Notes under the pieces: generated by a model
What the model saw: only the letters and a program-made list of their open reading frames with translations
Database searches by the model: none
What the model was told of the DNA's origin: nothing
Assembly: GCA_003223775.1 (NCBI GenBank)
Contig: QHWK01000033.1
Location: forward strand, 1 to 9,132
DNA from: Acidobacteriota bacterium
GTDB taxonomy: Bacteria; Acidobacteriota; Vicinamibacteria; Vicinamibacterales; CAVVIG01
DNA length: 9,132 nucleotides
Direction of reading: 5' to 3'
Part shown: piece after piece, positions 1-7,097 of the stretch
Layout: each line of letters starts with the position of its first letter
Position numbering within the stretch: the first letter of the stretch is position 1
Program-made: the position numbers and the translations under genes

Positions 1-2466
1 GAGCCCTTTGAGCGCGCGATCGTCCGGCCATGGATAGCTGGCCGCCGCGAGGAGCTCGCCGGTGGACGCGTCGAGGACGACGGCGGCGGCGCGTGAGAAT
101 CCTCCCGACGCGACGGCGTCCCCGAGCGCCGCGGCGGTGCGCACCTGCAGCCTCGCGTCGATCGTCGTCGTCACGTCGCGCACTCGCGAGCGAAGCGCGG
201 CGACCGCATCGCTCCACAGGCGGTACCGCTGCCGGACGAGCGGCAGCAGCGCGCGCAGGTCCCGGCGGATCACCTGAATGCGCCGCCCGCTGCGCGGATC
301 GATCGCCTCGACGATGCGCGCGTGATCGTCGAAGCCTTTCAGGCGCGCGTCGGCGTCGCGCTCGAAGTACGAGGAGTTGCGCGCGGCCCAGTTCGTCTGG
401 CGCGTCCAGTCGCCGACGAGATGAAAGGCCAGGCCGCCGAGCGGATAGCAGCGCGCGGAGGGATCGCCGCAGTCGGACGGCGCCACCCCTCCGGCGCGCT
501 CGTACGCCGCGCCGACGCCCGCCATCTCGTCGGGGCGGCTCGTCGCGAGCGGCAGGCCGCCGCGATCGTAGATCGTGCCGCGCGTCAGCGTGCGCGCGGC
601 CGAGAGGAGCCGCGGGTTGTACTCGAAGCGATAGCCGCCGTCGGCCTGTTCGGCGAGGCTCGGCGCCGCCGCCACATCGTCGGCGTACGCGATCTGCACC
701 CAGCCGGCGCGCACGACGATCGCCGCGGCGAGGATCGAGAGGACGGCGCCGAGGAGCGCGAGCGGCCGGCGCATGTGCGCGCGCTCGCGCGATTGACGCC
801 GCGCGACGGAGAGCACGACACCAATCGCGGCGCAGTTGGCGAGCATCGACGAGCGGCCGTAGCTGAGAAACGGCGTCACGACCCCCGACAGCGGAATCAG
901 CCCGAGCAGGCCGCCGGCGATCACGATCGCCTGCACGCTCATCACGAGCACGATGCCGGCCACGAGAAACGCCGTGAAGTCGCCTGGCGCGCGCACCGCG
1001 ATCCGCAGGCAGCGCCAGCAGACGAACGCGTAGAGCGCGGCGACCGCCGCAAGCCCGATCCACCCGAGCTCCTCGCCGAGCGCGGCGAGCACGAAGTCGG
1101 TGTGGCCTTCGGGAATCGCGGTCGGGCTGCCGAGGCCGGGCCCGCTGCCCCACGCGCCGCCGGTCGCGAGCGCCCACAGACCGTGCGCGATGTGATTCCC
1201 GCCCGTGACGCCGTTGTTCCAGGGGTTCGCCCAGATCATCACGCGGTGGCGGACCGTCGCCGGCACGCCCGTCCAGTACGCCGCCGCGAAACCGGCGAGC
1301 AGCAGCACGATCCCGAAGACGACCATTCCGGTTCGCTGCCGCGCGACGGCGTACATGCCGAGGAACACGAACGACAGCACGAGCGCCGGCCCGAGATCGC
1401 GCTGCAGAAAGAAGAACGCGAGCACGAGCGCCATGCTGGCGACGACCGGCTGCACGTCGTGCCGGCGCGGCAGGCGGAGGAACCGCAGCCATGATCGCGG
1501 CGACGGCGGTGGCGGCGAGAGCTCGCGCAGGAACTCGACGCGGCGTCCGAAATACGCGGCGAGCGCGAACACGACGAGGAGACGGATCGCTTCGACCGGC
1601 TGCGCGCCGAACAGGTTCACCTTGACGCCGCTCGTGCCGGGGCCGCTGCCGGCCACGAGCAGCAGCGCGGCGAGCGCGACGGCGAGCGCGAGCGGCGCCA
1701 CGACGGCGCGCCGCATCGGCGACGCCTCGAAGTCGATCTCGGACACGCCGACGAGGAGCACGACGCCCATCGCCGCACCGCCGGCGAACGCGCGCGCGAT
1801 CATCGCGTCGCGCAGCGGATCGCGCCGCGCGCACATCGCGATCAGGCCGACGCCGCAGAGCAGCATGACGGCAGGCAGCAGCAGCGGATCGTCGGCGCGG
1901 CGGCGCAGCCGCCGGACGACGTGCGCGCCCCAGAACGCGGCGACGAACAGCGCGACGGACCCGGCGAGATCGCGCGCGAACGCGCCGAGCGTGCGCACGA
2001 CGAGCCGCGGCTTCAGCGCCGCGACGTCCGCGCGCGAGAGCACCGGCACGTCGCGCGCGTCGGCGCGGCTCGCGAGCCGCGCGCCGAGCTGCACGAGCCG
2101 GCGATCGCCGCGGATCACCTGCGCCGGGATCCTGACGTCGGCGAGCGCCCCGACATGGTCGAGCGGCCGCTGGGGATCGGCGGCGCGATCGAACAGCGCG
2201 CGCGCGGCGGCCGCCCGCTCGTCGTCGGCCTCGTACATCGTCAGCAGCGGCTCGAGATCCGCGGGCGCCTGCAGCGCGTACAGCGGAATCACGCCGCCGA
2301 ATGGCGCGATCTCGTCGAGCCGTCCGACTCGTGCGGCCGACGCCAGCGCGATCCCGAACAGGACGACGATCGACGCGGCGGCGAGGCCGAGGCACTCCAC
2401 GTGGAGCGCGCGAGCCTGTCGCCCGCTCGCCGGCCGCGCGACCGCGTCGGCTTCGATGACGCGCAC
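1..2466 (-). CDS. rodA: SEDS glycosyltransferase (RodA/FtsW) fused to class B penicillin-binding protein, 3' part missing
   Basis: A membrane peptidoglycan synthase predicted to polymerise lipid II (SEDS part) and crosslink strands (PBP part). 822 codons are in the window and the frame is still open at the left edge. A first membrane segment (about residues 28-46) is followed by a roughly 90-residue extracytoplasmic stretch, then a multi-pass SEDS core (about 145-590). SEDS motifs are QRDLGPAL, PEGHTDF with the likely catalytic Asp at 457 (Glu453 nearby), GEELGW, and PLSGVVTPFLSYGRSS starting at 525, where the second Gly of the usual SYGGSS is Arg. After the last membrane segment (about 568-587) comes a PBP start: TRGTIYDRGGLPLA (628 on), two close Cys, then TTTIDARLQ (Asp770) and AAAVVLDASTGELLA of the transpeptidase fold. 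The catalytic SxxK would lie beyond the edge. The GTG start at 2466 is 1 nt after the kinase stop, with GGAAGAG at a 7-nt spacing. RodA/PbpA is favoured over FtsW/FtsI because of the neighbours. Confidence 0.9.
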   Translation of the reverse strand, partial: MRVIEADAVARPASGRQARALHVECLGLAAASIVVLFGIALASAARVGRLDEIAPFGGVIPLYALQAPADLEPLLTMYEADDERAAAARALFDRAADPQRPLDHVGALADVRIPAQVIRGDRRLVQLGARLASRADARDVPVLSRADVAALKPRLVVRTLGAFARDLAGSVALFVAAFWGAHVVRRLRRRADDPLLLPAVMLLCGVGLIAMCARRDPLRDAMIARAFAGGAAMGVVLLVGVSEIDFEASPMRRAVVAPLALAVALAALLLVAGSGPGTSGVKVNLFGAQPVEAIRLLVVFALAAYFGRRVEFLRELSPPPPSPRSWLRFLRLPRRHDVQPVVASMALVLAFFFLQRDLGPALVLSFVFLGMYAVARQRTGMVVFGIVLLLAGFAAAYWTGVPATVRHRVMIWANPWNNGVTGGNHIAHGLWALATGGAWGSGPGLGSPTAIPEGHTDFVLAALGEELGWIGLAAVAALYAFVCWRCLRIAVRAPGDFTAFLVAGIVLVMSVQAIVIAGGLLGLIPLSGVVTPFLSYGRSSMLANCAAIGVVLSVARRQSRERAHMRRPLALLGAVLSILAAAIVVRAGWVQIAYADDVAAAPSLAEQADGGYRFEYNPRLLSAARTLTRGTIYDRGGLPLATSRPDEMAGVGAAYERAGGVAPSDCGDPSARCYPLGGLAFHLVGDWTRQTNWAARNSSYFERDADARLKGFDDHARIVEAIDPRSGRRIQVIRRDLRALLPLVRQRYRLWSDAVAALRSRVRDVTTTIDARLQVRTAAALGDAVASGGFSRAAAVVLDASTGELLAAASYPWPDDRALKGL

Positions 2467-2467
2467 G

Positions 2468-4465
2468 TCAGAACTCTTCCTCGCTCGTCAGCTGGTTGAT
2501 TTGCCGCACCTGCGCCTGGCAGGTCTCGAGGTGCTTCGCCGCGTTGCCGAACTCGACGATCGGCTCGAACGCGGCGACGCACCGCTCGAAGTCGGCCTTC
2601 GCCTTCAGGAGCGCGCTGAGCCGCCGATCGCCCGTGAGGAGCGCCGCGCGCCGTCGGCCCACGAGCGCGCGGCGCATGTACGCGTCGCCGACGAGCGCCG
2701 TGTCGCGCCGCGTGACGCTGTATCCACGCTGCACCGCGGCGTCGAGCGAGGCGAGCGCGCCGTCCACGTCGCCGAGCACGTATAACTGCGTCATCGCCAT
2801 GCCGACGTACGGATCGAACGCGCCGGGGTTCGACGCCGCCGCGTCGCGGAAGCGCACGAGCGCGCCCTGCGCCAGCGCGCCGCTCGGCGGCCGCGCGCGC
2901 TGCGCCGCGAGCCGGCGCACATGGCCGTCGGCGAGGAGCTGCTTGGCGGCGAGGGTCTCGTCGCGCGGCGACAGCGCGCGCGCCCAGGCGAACGCCTCTT
3001 CGGCCTGCCGCCACTCCTCCGGGCCCATCGTCGGCGCCTCGCGGCGGTAGTCGGCGATCACGCGGTCGCCGATCGCGCGCAGCGCGCGCACGAGCGGCCG
3101 GTTGACGCGGAGCTTCAGGCCGAGGTCGAGCGGCGACCAGCGCTCCACGGCGTCGTACGCGGCATGACTCGACGTCACGCTGCGCTCGTCGATCGTCGGA
3201 ATCGTGTCGCGAAAGCGCTCTGCGAACAGCCACGCGACGCCCTCCGTCGTCACGAGGCTGACAAACCACAGCGCCGCGATCGCGCTCACGAGGCGGCGCC
3301 CGAAAGAGCGGCGCCGTCCCTCGACTCTGCTCGGGGCAGGCCACTCGACGGCGGTCGGGGCCGCCGCGGCGATCGAACCGATTGCGGAGGCGCGCGGCGC
3401 GGATGGAGGCATCGGTTCGGTCGGCGGCACCGCGGCGATCGGCGGAAGCTCCGTGAGCGCGATCGAGCGGGCGCCCCCGAGCCAGGGCGACGGGTCAGTC
3501 CCGAGCGAAGTCGAGGCGCCGGCCCCGAGCCAGGCCGAGGGACCCGCGAGCGCGACGGCGGAGAATCGCGCGACCGGGAGCGTCGCCGGCGTGTCGTAAT
3601 ACTGCAGCGCGATCGGCACGTCGCGGCGAGCGTAGCGCTCGAGGTCGGCGCGAATCTCGCCGGCGGTTTGATAGCGCAGCGACGGCTGGAACGCGAGCAG
3701 ACGATGGACGATCGCCTGCAGCGGCAGCGGACAAGCCGGCGGGAGCGGCTGGCGCGGCGCGTTGTTCGTGATCGCGCTATAGAGCTGCCGCCGAAGCCGT
3801 GGATCCTCGAGCGCCGGATACGGCCGGTGGCCCGCGACCATCTCGTAGAGCATCACGCCGAGCGACCAGAAGTCCGCGTGCACGTTTACGCGCTCCGATC
3901 GCAGGCGCTCCGGCGCCGCGTACGCGATCGTGCGGCCGACGTCGGTCGCGAGCTCGCGCGCTTCCTCGAGCACCTTCGCCATGCCGAAGTCGAGCACCTT
4001 GCGCTCGCCCCCCGCAGGAATCTTGACGTGCGCCGGCTTGAGATCGTTGTGCAGCAGCCGGTACGGGCGCTGCTCCACGGTGACTGAGAAGGCGTGCGCG
4101 CGATCGAGGAACTCGGAGAGCCACAGCGCGTGATCGACCGCCTCGTCGTACGGAAGCGCGCCGGCGCGCAGGCGCTCCTCGAGCGACGGCCCCTCGACGA
4201 GCTCCATCGCGATGTAGAGGTCGTCGCCGTCGGCGCCGAAGTCGAACACGGCGGGCACCATGCCGTGCCGCGCGGCGAACGCCTGCTGCAGCATCGCGCC
4301 ATGCCGCTCGGCCGCGATCGTCCCGGCGCCGTTCTCGCCGTCGTGCAGGATCAGCTTCAGCGCCGCGGCGCGGCCGTCGGCGCGGCGCCGCGCGCGAAAG
4401 ACCGTGCCGAACTGGCCGCGTCCAATCGGCTTCTGATCGACGATCTCGAAGTCCTCGCGCGCCAT
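2468..4465 (-). CDS. Transmembrane Ser/Thr protein kinase with linker and TPR-like ectodomain
   Basis: A Hanks-type kinase of 665 residues, predicted to phosphorylate envelope-synthesis or regulatory proteins. Kinase domain, about 5-275: glycine loop GRGQFG (15-20), ATP-anchoring Lys37, candidate helix-C Glu53, catalytic loop HNDLKPAHV (139-147), DFG (159-161) and APE (184-186). The loop is unusual: Arg of HRD is Asn140 and the metal-binding Asn of DLKPxN is His146. A Pro/Ala-rich linker (about 275-391) carries near-identical PSxWLGxG units that come from repeated DNA elements. One membrane segment spans about 392-414. The C-terminal 250 residues are helical and Ala-rich; about 540-610 looks TPR-like. 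There are no PASTA repeats, unlike PknB. The ATG overlaps the phosphatase stop by one base (TGATG), with GGAAGG 9 nt upstream. It lies between phosphatase and cell-wall synthase genes, which suggests PknA/PknB-like control of wall growth. The substrates are not visible from sequence. Confidence 0.93.
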   Translation of the reverse strand: MAREDFEIVDQKPIGRGQFGTVFRARRRADGRAAALKLILHDGENGAGTIAAERHGAMLQQAFAARHGMVPAVFDFGADGDDLYIAMELVEGPSLEERLRAGALPYDEAVDHALWLSEFLDRAHAFSVTVEQRPYRLLHNDLKPAHVKIPAGGERKVLDFGMAKVLEEARELATDVGRTIAYAAPERLRSERVNVHADFWSLGVMLYEMVAGHRPYPALEDPRLRRQLYSAITNNAPRQPLPPACPLPLQAIVHRLLAFQPSLRYQTAGEIRADLERYARRDVPIALQYYDTPATLPVARFSAVALAGPSAWLGAGASTSLGTDPSPWLGGARSIALTELPPIAAVPPTEPMPPSAPRASAIGSIAAAAPTAVEWPAPSRVEGRRRSFGRRLVSAIAALWFVSLVTTEGVAWLFAERFRDTIPTIDERSVTSSHAAYDAVERWSPLDLGLKLRVNRPLVRALRAIGDRVIADYRREAPTMGPEEWRQAEEAFAWARALSPRDETLAAKQLLADGHVRRLAAQRARPPSGALAQGALVRFRDAAASNPGAFDPYVGMAMTQLYVLGDVDGALASLDAAVQRGYSVTRRDTALVGDAYMRRALVGRRRAALLTGDRRLSALLKAKADFERCVAAFEPIVEFGNAAKHLETCQAQVRQINQLTSEEEF
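3316..3337. repeat. REP-like imperfect palindrome, inverted copy (copy A)
   Basis: The plus strand reads CCCTCGACTCTGCTCGGGG here, an imperfect inverted repeat. It matches, in opposite orientation, the three copies at 3473-3543. It lies in the kinase gene just before the membrane segment and encodes PAPSRVEG in the linker (about residues 377-384). Similar CCCTGAGCGAAGTCGAAGGG-type palindromes are dispersed in many GC-rich genomes. Assignment to that class is by resemblance only. Confidence 0.6.
3473..3543. repeat. Three tandem REP-like imperfect palindromes in the kinase linker (copies B-D)
   Basis: Three copies of a roughly 22-bp unit lie within 71 bp: about 3473-3496 (CCCCGAGCCAGGGCGACGGG), 3498-3519 (TCCCGAGCGAAGTCGAGG) and 3521-3543 (CCCCGAGCCAGGCCGAGGG). 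They stay in frame with the kinase and encode PSAWLGAG, TSLGTDP and PSPWLGG (about residues 308-331). The low-complexity linker apparently tolerated insertion or spread of the element. Confidence 0.65.
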
Positions 4466-6111
4466 CAGCGTCCGCCTTCCGGAGTGCGCACGACGATGTT
4501 TCCCGCCGTCAGCTCGGCCCGGCGCGCCGGCGAGGCGCCCTCGACGATCTCGCCGCCGAAGCCGGCGAACACGTTCCCCTGCAGGACGACGTGCGCGGCG
4601 GCGTCGCCCGTGATCGCCGCGCGAGCCGCCGGACCGGTGTGCACCAGTACGGAATTGACGAAGGCCGCGCGTCCGTCGTTCGCCAGGCCGAGCACGATTC
4701 CTGAGACGACGACGCGGCTGCCGCGGACGGTTACCGACGATCCGGCGGCCAGCTCGATTGCCCGGCGGATCGGCCCGGTTATCTCGACGAGCTCCAGCGC
4801 GGCGGCGGGCGCGGCGATGCGGACGGCCGCCTCGAGCGGCGAATCCGCCTCGATGGCCAACCCGGCAATCCGCACGTTCGATGCGCCCGCCACCGCCAGC
4901 ACGGGCGCTCCGCCGTCTCCGCTGTGAACGATCGTGACGGTGCCGGGCACGCGCGCGACGAGGTCGGCACCGCTCGCCCACGCGACCTGCTCGCGGTAGA
5001 CGCCCGGCTCGACACGCACCACGTCGCCCGGGCGGCTCGCAGCGAGCGCGGCCGTAATGGTCGCGAACGGCGCCGCGCCGTCGGCGGAGACGACGAGCGT
5101 CCTCGCGCCGCGGACCTGCGTCGTCGCGACGTACGCGGTGAGCGCGAGCGCGCCGACGACGCCGCCGAGCGTGCCGAGGGCGAACCACGTCGCGCGGCTG
5201 GAGACGACGGCGCGCGCGGCCCGGCGCGCGCGGCCCGTCGCGATCGCGGGCGCGTCGTCGATCGCGCGGCGGTCGTCGAGCCCGGTTGCGTCGAGCGCTT
5301 CGGTTGGCGCGAGCGCCGCATCGAGGAGCGCGCCGCCCATGCGCTCGGCGAAGAGCGGCATCTCGGCGTAGACGACCGTGATGTTGTCGCGGCCGCCGGC
5401 GTCGTTCGCCGCCGTGACGAGCGCTTCGACGACGCGCGGCGGCGCGCCCGCATGCTGGCGGACGATCTGCGCGATCGTCGTCGTCGGCAGCATGTCGCTG
5501 AGGCCGTCCGAGCAGAGAAGAATCGCCGCGTCGGGTTCGAGCGGCTCTTCGATCACGTCGACGAACCCTCTCTCGTCCTTGTCGCGGTACACGGTGCCGA
5601 CGTCGCGGAACACTTCGTGGCGGCGCGGGTGGCGCATCGCCTCGGGCTCGGCGAGCTCGCCGGCATCCTCGCGTTCGCCAACGGGCGAATGATCGCGCGT
5701 CAGCTTCCGGATGCCTTCGGGACGCAGTTTGTAGAGACGCGTGTCGCCGACGTGTCCGATCGTGACGCGTCCGTCGGCGACGATCGCGAGCGTGATGACG
5801 CAGCCCATGCCGTCGAGCCCGGTGGATCCGGCCGCGCGCTTGTAGATCTCGTTGTTCGCAATCGCGATCGCCTCGCGGACGCGGTCGGCGTCGGTGCCGA
5901 CGGGCCGCGCGAGCCGCTGCATGATGACGTCGCGCGCCGTGGCCGCCGCCACTTCGCCGCCCGCGAGGCCGCCGATGCCGTCGATGACGCCGAAGACGCC
6001 GCGCGACGGATCGATGAGCGGCAGATCCTCGTTGTTCGCGCGCACGCGACCGGGATCGGTGCGCGCCGCCGCGCTGAGCGGGACGCCGGCGATCGTGCGC
6101 ACGTCAGCCAC
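4465..6111 (-). CDS. PP2C-family Ser/Thr phosphatase with TM segment and beta-helix-like ectodomain (PstP-like)
   Basis: A metal-dependent phosphatase of 548 residues, predicted to reverse the adjacent kinase. The PP2C domain (about 10-255) keeps its signatures: RANNED (metal Asp29), VIDGIGG (Asp44), GMGCVITL, GHVGDTRLY, TRDHS, CSDGLSD (Asp202) and GGRDNITVV (Asp242), so it should be active. A linker of about 60 residues and one membrane segment (about 309-331) follow. The last 210 residues begin with ATITAALAASRPGDVVRVEPGVYRE, typical of the start of right-handed beta-helix (pectate-lyase-like) domains, and continue as short Val/Ile/Ala-rich strands. That part should be extracytoplasmic. M. 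tuberculosis PstP has an ectodomain, but this long beta-helix form is unusual. The GTG start overlaps the end of the upstream 32-codon gene by 8 nt. GTG at 6102 is an alternative start, and neither has a strong Shine-Dalgarno, so translational coupling is likely. Confidence 0.92.
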   Translation of the reverse strand: MADVRTIAGVPLSAAARTDPGRVRANNEDLPLIDPSRGVFGVIDGIGGLAGGEVAAATARDVIMQRLARPVGTDADRVREAIAIANNEIYKRAAGSTGLDGMGCVITLAIVADGRVTIGHVGDTRLYKLRPEGIRKLTRDHSPVGEREDAGELAEPEAMRHPRRHEVFRDVGTVYRDKDERGFVDVIEEPLEPDAAILLCSDGLSDMLPTTTIAQIVRQHAGAPPRVVEALVTAANDAGGRDNITVVYAEMPLFAERMGGALLDAALAPTEALDATGLDDRRAIDDAPAIATGRARRAARAVVSSRATWFALGTLGGVVGALALTAYVATTQVRGARTLVVSADGAAPFATITAALAASRPGDVVRVEPGVYREQVAWASGADLVARVPGTVTIVHSGDGGAPVLAVAGASNVRIAGLAIEADSPLEAAVRIAAPAAALELVEITGPIRRAIELAAGSSVTVRGSRVVVSGIVLGLANDGRAAFVNSVLVHTGPAARAAITGDAAAHVVLQGNVFAGFGGEIVEGASPARRAELTAGNIVVRTPEGGR

Positions 6112-6202
6112 GGTCGTGGATCCGCGCGAGCCAGACGAGCCACGCGACGGCGCCGACGAGCGCCGCGAGCAGGACGAAGTGCAGCGTGTAGATCGTCGTC
6201 AT
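6104..6202 (-). CDS. 32-residue single-pass membrane microprotein
   Basis: A small gene between the FHA protein and the phosphatase. Its ATG overlaps the upstream stop (ATGA) and its end overlaps the phosphatase start by 8 nt, so it fits the translational chain exactly. The product begins MTTIYTLHFVLLAALVG and has a hydrophobic stretch at about 7-26 (FVLLAALVGAVAWLVWLA), followed by basic residues (ARIHDRG). It is predicted to be a single helix with a cytoplasmic C-terminus. In actinobacteria this position is occupied by FhaB, which has an N-terminal membrane segment then an FHA domain; only the membrane part would remain here. It could be an FhaB relic, a membrane partner of a neighbour, or a coupling ORF. 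No homologue can be named from sequence alone. Confidence 0.6.
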   Translation of the reverse strand: MTTIYTLHFVLLAALVGAVAWLVWLARIHDRG

Positions 6203-7038
6203 CGGAGCGGCGCGATGCGGCACGTCGGCGCGATCTCGCGCTCGGCGCCCGGCCGCAGCACGCCGTCGGCGCCGGCGACGGCGGACGGCGCCGGCACGCC
6301 GTCGACGGACGTGCCCCAGCGGCTCGCGTCCTGAATGAAGAAGCGGCCGGAGCGATCGCGTCGAAGCCGGAAATGCTCGCGCGAAATCCGCGGCGGCGCG
6401 AACAGCTGCACGTCCACCCACACGGCGCTGCCGCCGCGGCCGATCGACAGCTGGTCCTTGCACATGCTGAACTCGTGGTGCCCCTGATCGTCGTCGTAGG
6501 TGAGCGTGGCGCGCTCGCGAAGATCCGCGTGCGCGGCGTCGGCGCCCACCGCCGTGTTCGACGCAACCTCGATCGTCGTGCTGCGGCGGCCGGCGTCGGT
6601 CAGCACCGACTTCACGATCCGCGTCGTCGCCGGCCCGGCGAACTCGAGCGGCGGCGGCAGCGGCAGCATCGAATCGATCCCGAGCTCGCCCGGCTGCAGC
6701 GCGCCGTTTCTGTCGGCGGTGACGTGGATGTCCCATCCGGCCGCGGGCGCCTCGATGCGCGGCGCTTCGGCGCGCGCGATCAGCCGCGACAGCACGCCGC
6801 GCGACTTCTCGCGTCCCTCGTTGATTCGCCGGACCTCGTCGTCGAGCGCCTGCTGCAGCTCCGCGACGAGGCGCGGCACGATGCCTTCGATGCGATCGAA
6901 GTCGGCCGGGTGCAGGTAGACGTAGAAGACCGACGGCGGCAGCGTCGTGTACGGCAGCGGATACAGGTTCAGCGTCAGCTCTTCGCGCATCGCGTTCCAG
7001 ATGCTCACGCCGGTTGGCGCCTTCGCCGTCTGCGTCAT
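6199..7038 (-). CDS. fhaA: FhaA-like protein: DUF3662-like N-terminus plus C-terminal FHA domain
   Basis: A 279-residue cytoplasmic phosphothreonine-binding adaptor. The N-terminal half (about 10-150) resembles the FhaA N-terminal domain (DUF3662): PPSVFYVYLHPADFDRI, then a long helix VPRLVAELQQALDDEVRRI, then WDIHVTADRNGALQPGEL. The C-terminal FHA domain (about 185-279) shows IGR (199-201), ISREH (218-222) and DASRWGTSVDG (237-247), in place of the common STNGT loop; Arg201, Ser219, Arg220 and His222 are the expected phosphopeptide contacts. In mycobacteria FhaA binds phosphorylated MviN and is encoded next to pstP, rodA, pbpA and pknAB, as here. The long disordered FhaA linker is missing. 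ATG at 7038 was chosen over an in-frame GTG at 7053 because GGAGGAG sits 6 nt before the ATG. It is the first gene of the operon. Confidence 0.85.
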   Translation of the reverse strand: MTQTAKAPTGVSIWNAMREELTLNLYPLPYTTLPPSVFYVYLHPADFDRIEGIVPRLVAELQQALDDEVRRINEGREKSRGVLSRLIARAEAPRIEAPAAGWDIHVTADRNGALQPGELGIDSMLPLPPPLEFAGPATTRIVKSVLTDAGRRSTTIEVASNTAVGADAAHADLRERATLTYDDDQGHHEFSMCKDQLSIGRGGSAVWVDVQLFAPPRISREHFRLRRDRSGRFFIQDASRWGTSVDGVPAPSAVAGADGVLRPGAEREIAPTCRIAPLR

Positions 7039-7044
7039 CGCGCG

Positions 7045-7051
7045 CTCCTCC
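7045..7051 (-). promoter_or_regulatory. Shine-Dalgarno site deciding the fhaA-like start
   Basis: The minus strand reads GGAGGAG, then six bases, then ATG at 7038. This is the strongest ribosome-binding site in the window. It makes the GTG at 7053, which lies upstream of the site, an unlikely start. Confidence 0.8.
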
Positions 7052-7066
7052 ACGTCGGGCGTCCAT

Positions 7067-7072
7067 TACTAT
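7067..7072 (+). promoter_or_regulatory. Candidate -10 box (TACTAT) for the wHTH-FHA gene, possibly leaderless
   Basis: TACTAT stands in a small AT-rich island within GC-rich sequence. Six bases separate it from the ATG at 7079, so transcription would begin at or next to the start codon, giving a leaderless mRNA. No good -35 is visible (7044-7049 reads GCTCCT). No Shine-Dalgarno precedes the ATG, which agrees with leaderless initiation. Confidence 0.4.
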
Positions 7073-7097
7073 GACGAGATGGCCGGGGCCGAGTCAC
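7068..7097 (-). promoter_or_regulatory. Candidate sigma-70-type promoter for the operon
   Basis: On the minus strand GTGACT (7097-7092, 4/6 to TTGACA), an 18-bp gap and CATAGT (7073-7068, 4/6 to TATAAT) precede the operon. A start near 7061 would leave a 5' leader of about 22 nt carrying the GGAGGAG site. It overlaps the opposing -10 candidate, so the two directions would compete. Confidence 0.35.

Noticed and set aside
322..1494. Long plus-strand open frame (390 codons), Arg/His-rich
   Set aside because: Antisense shadow of the SEDS-PBP gene; its composition is typical of GC-rich reverse frames, and the minus strand has clear family motifs.
4466..5188. Upstream extension of the kinase frame (241 codons before its ATG)
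   Set aside because: Overlaps the phosphatase in another frame, is Arg-rich without motifs, and the ATG at 4465 has stop/start overlap and a ribosome-binding site.
4924..7074. 716-codon plus-strand open frame
   Set aside because: Lies opposite the phosphatase, microprotein and FHA genes, which all carry recognisable motifs; the plus product is Arg/Ala/Asp-rich without domains.
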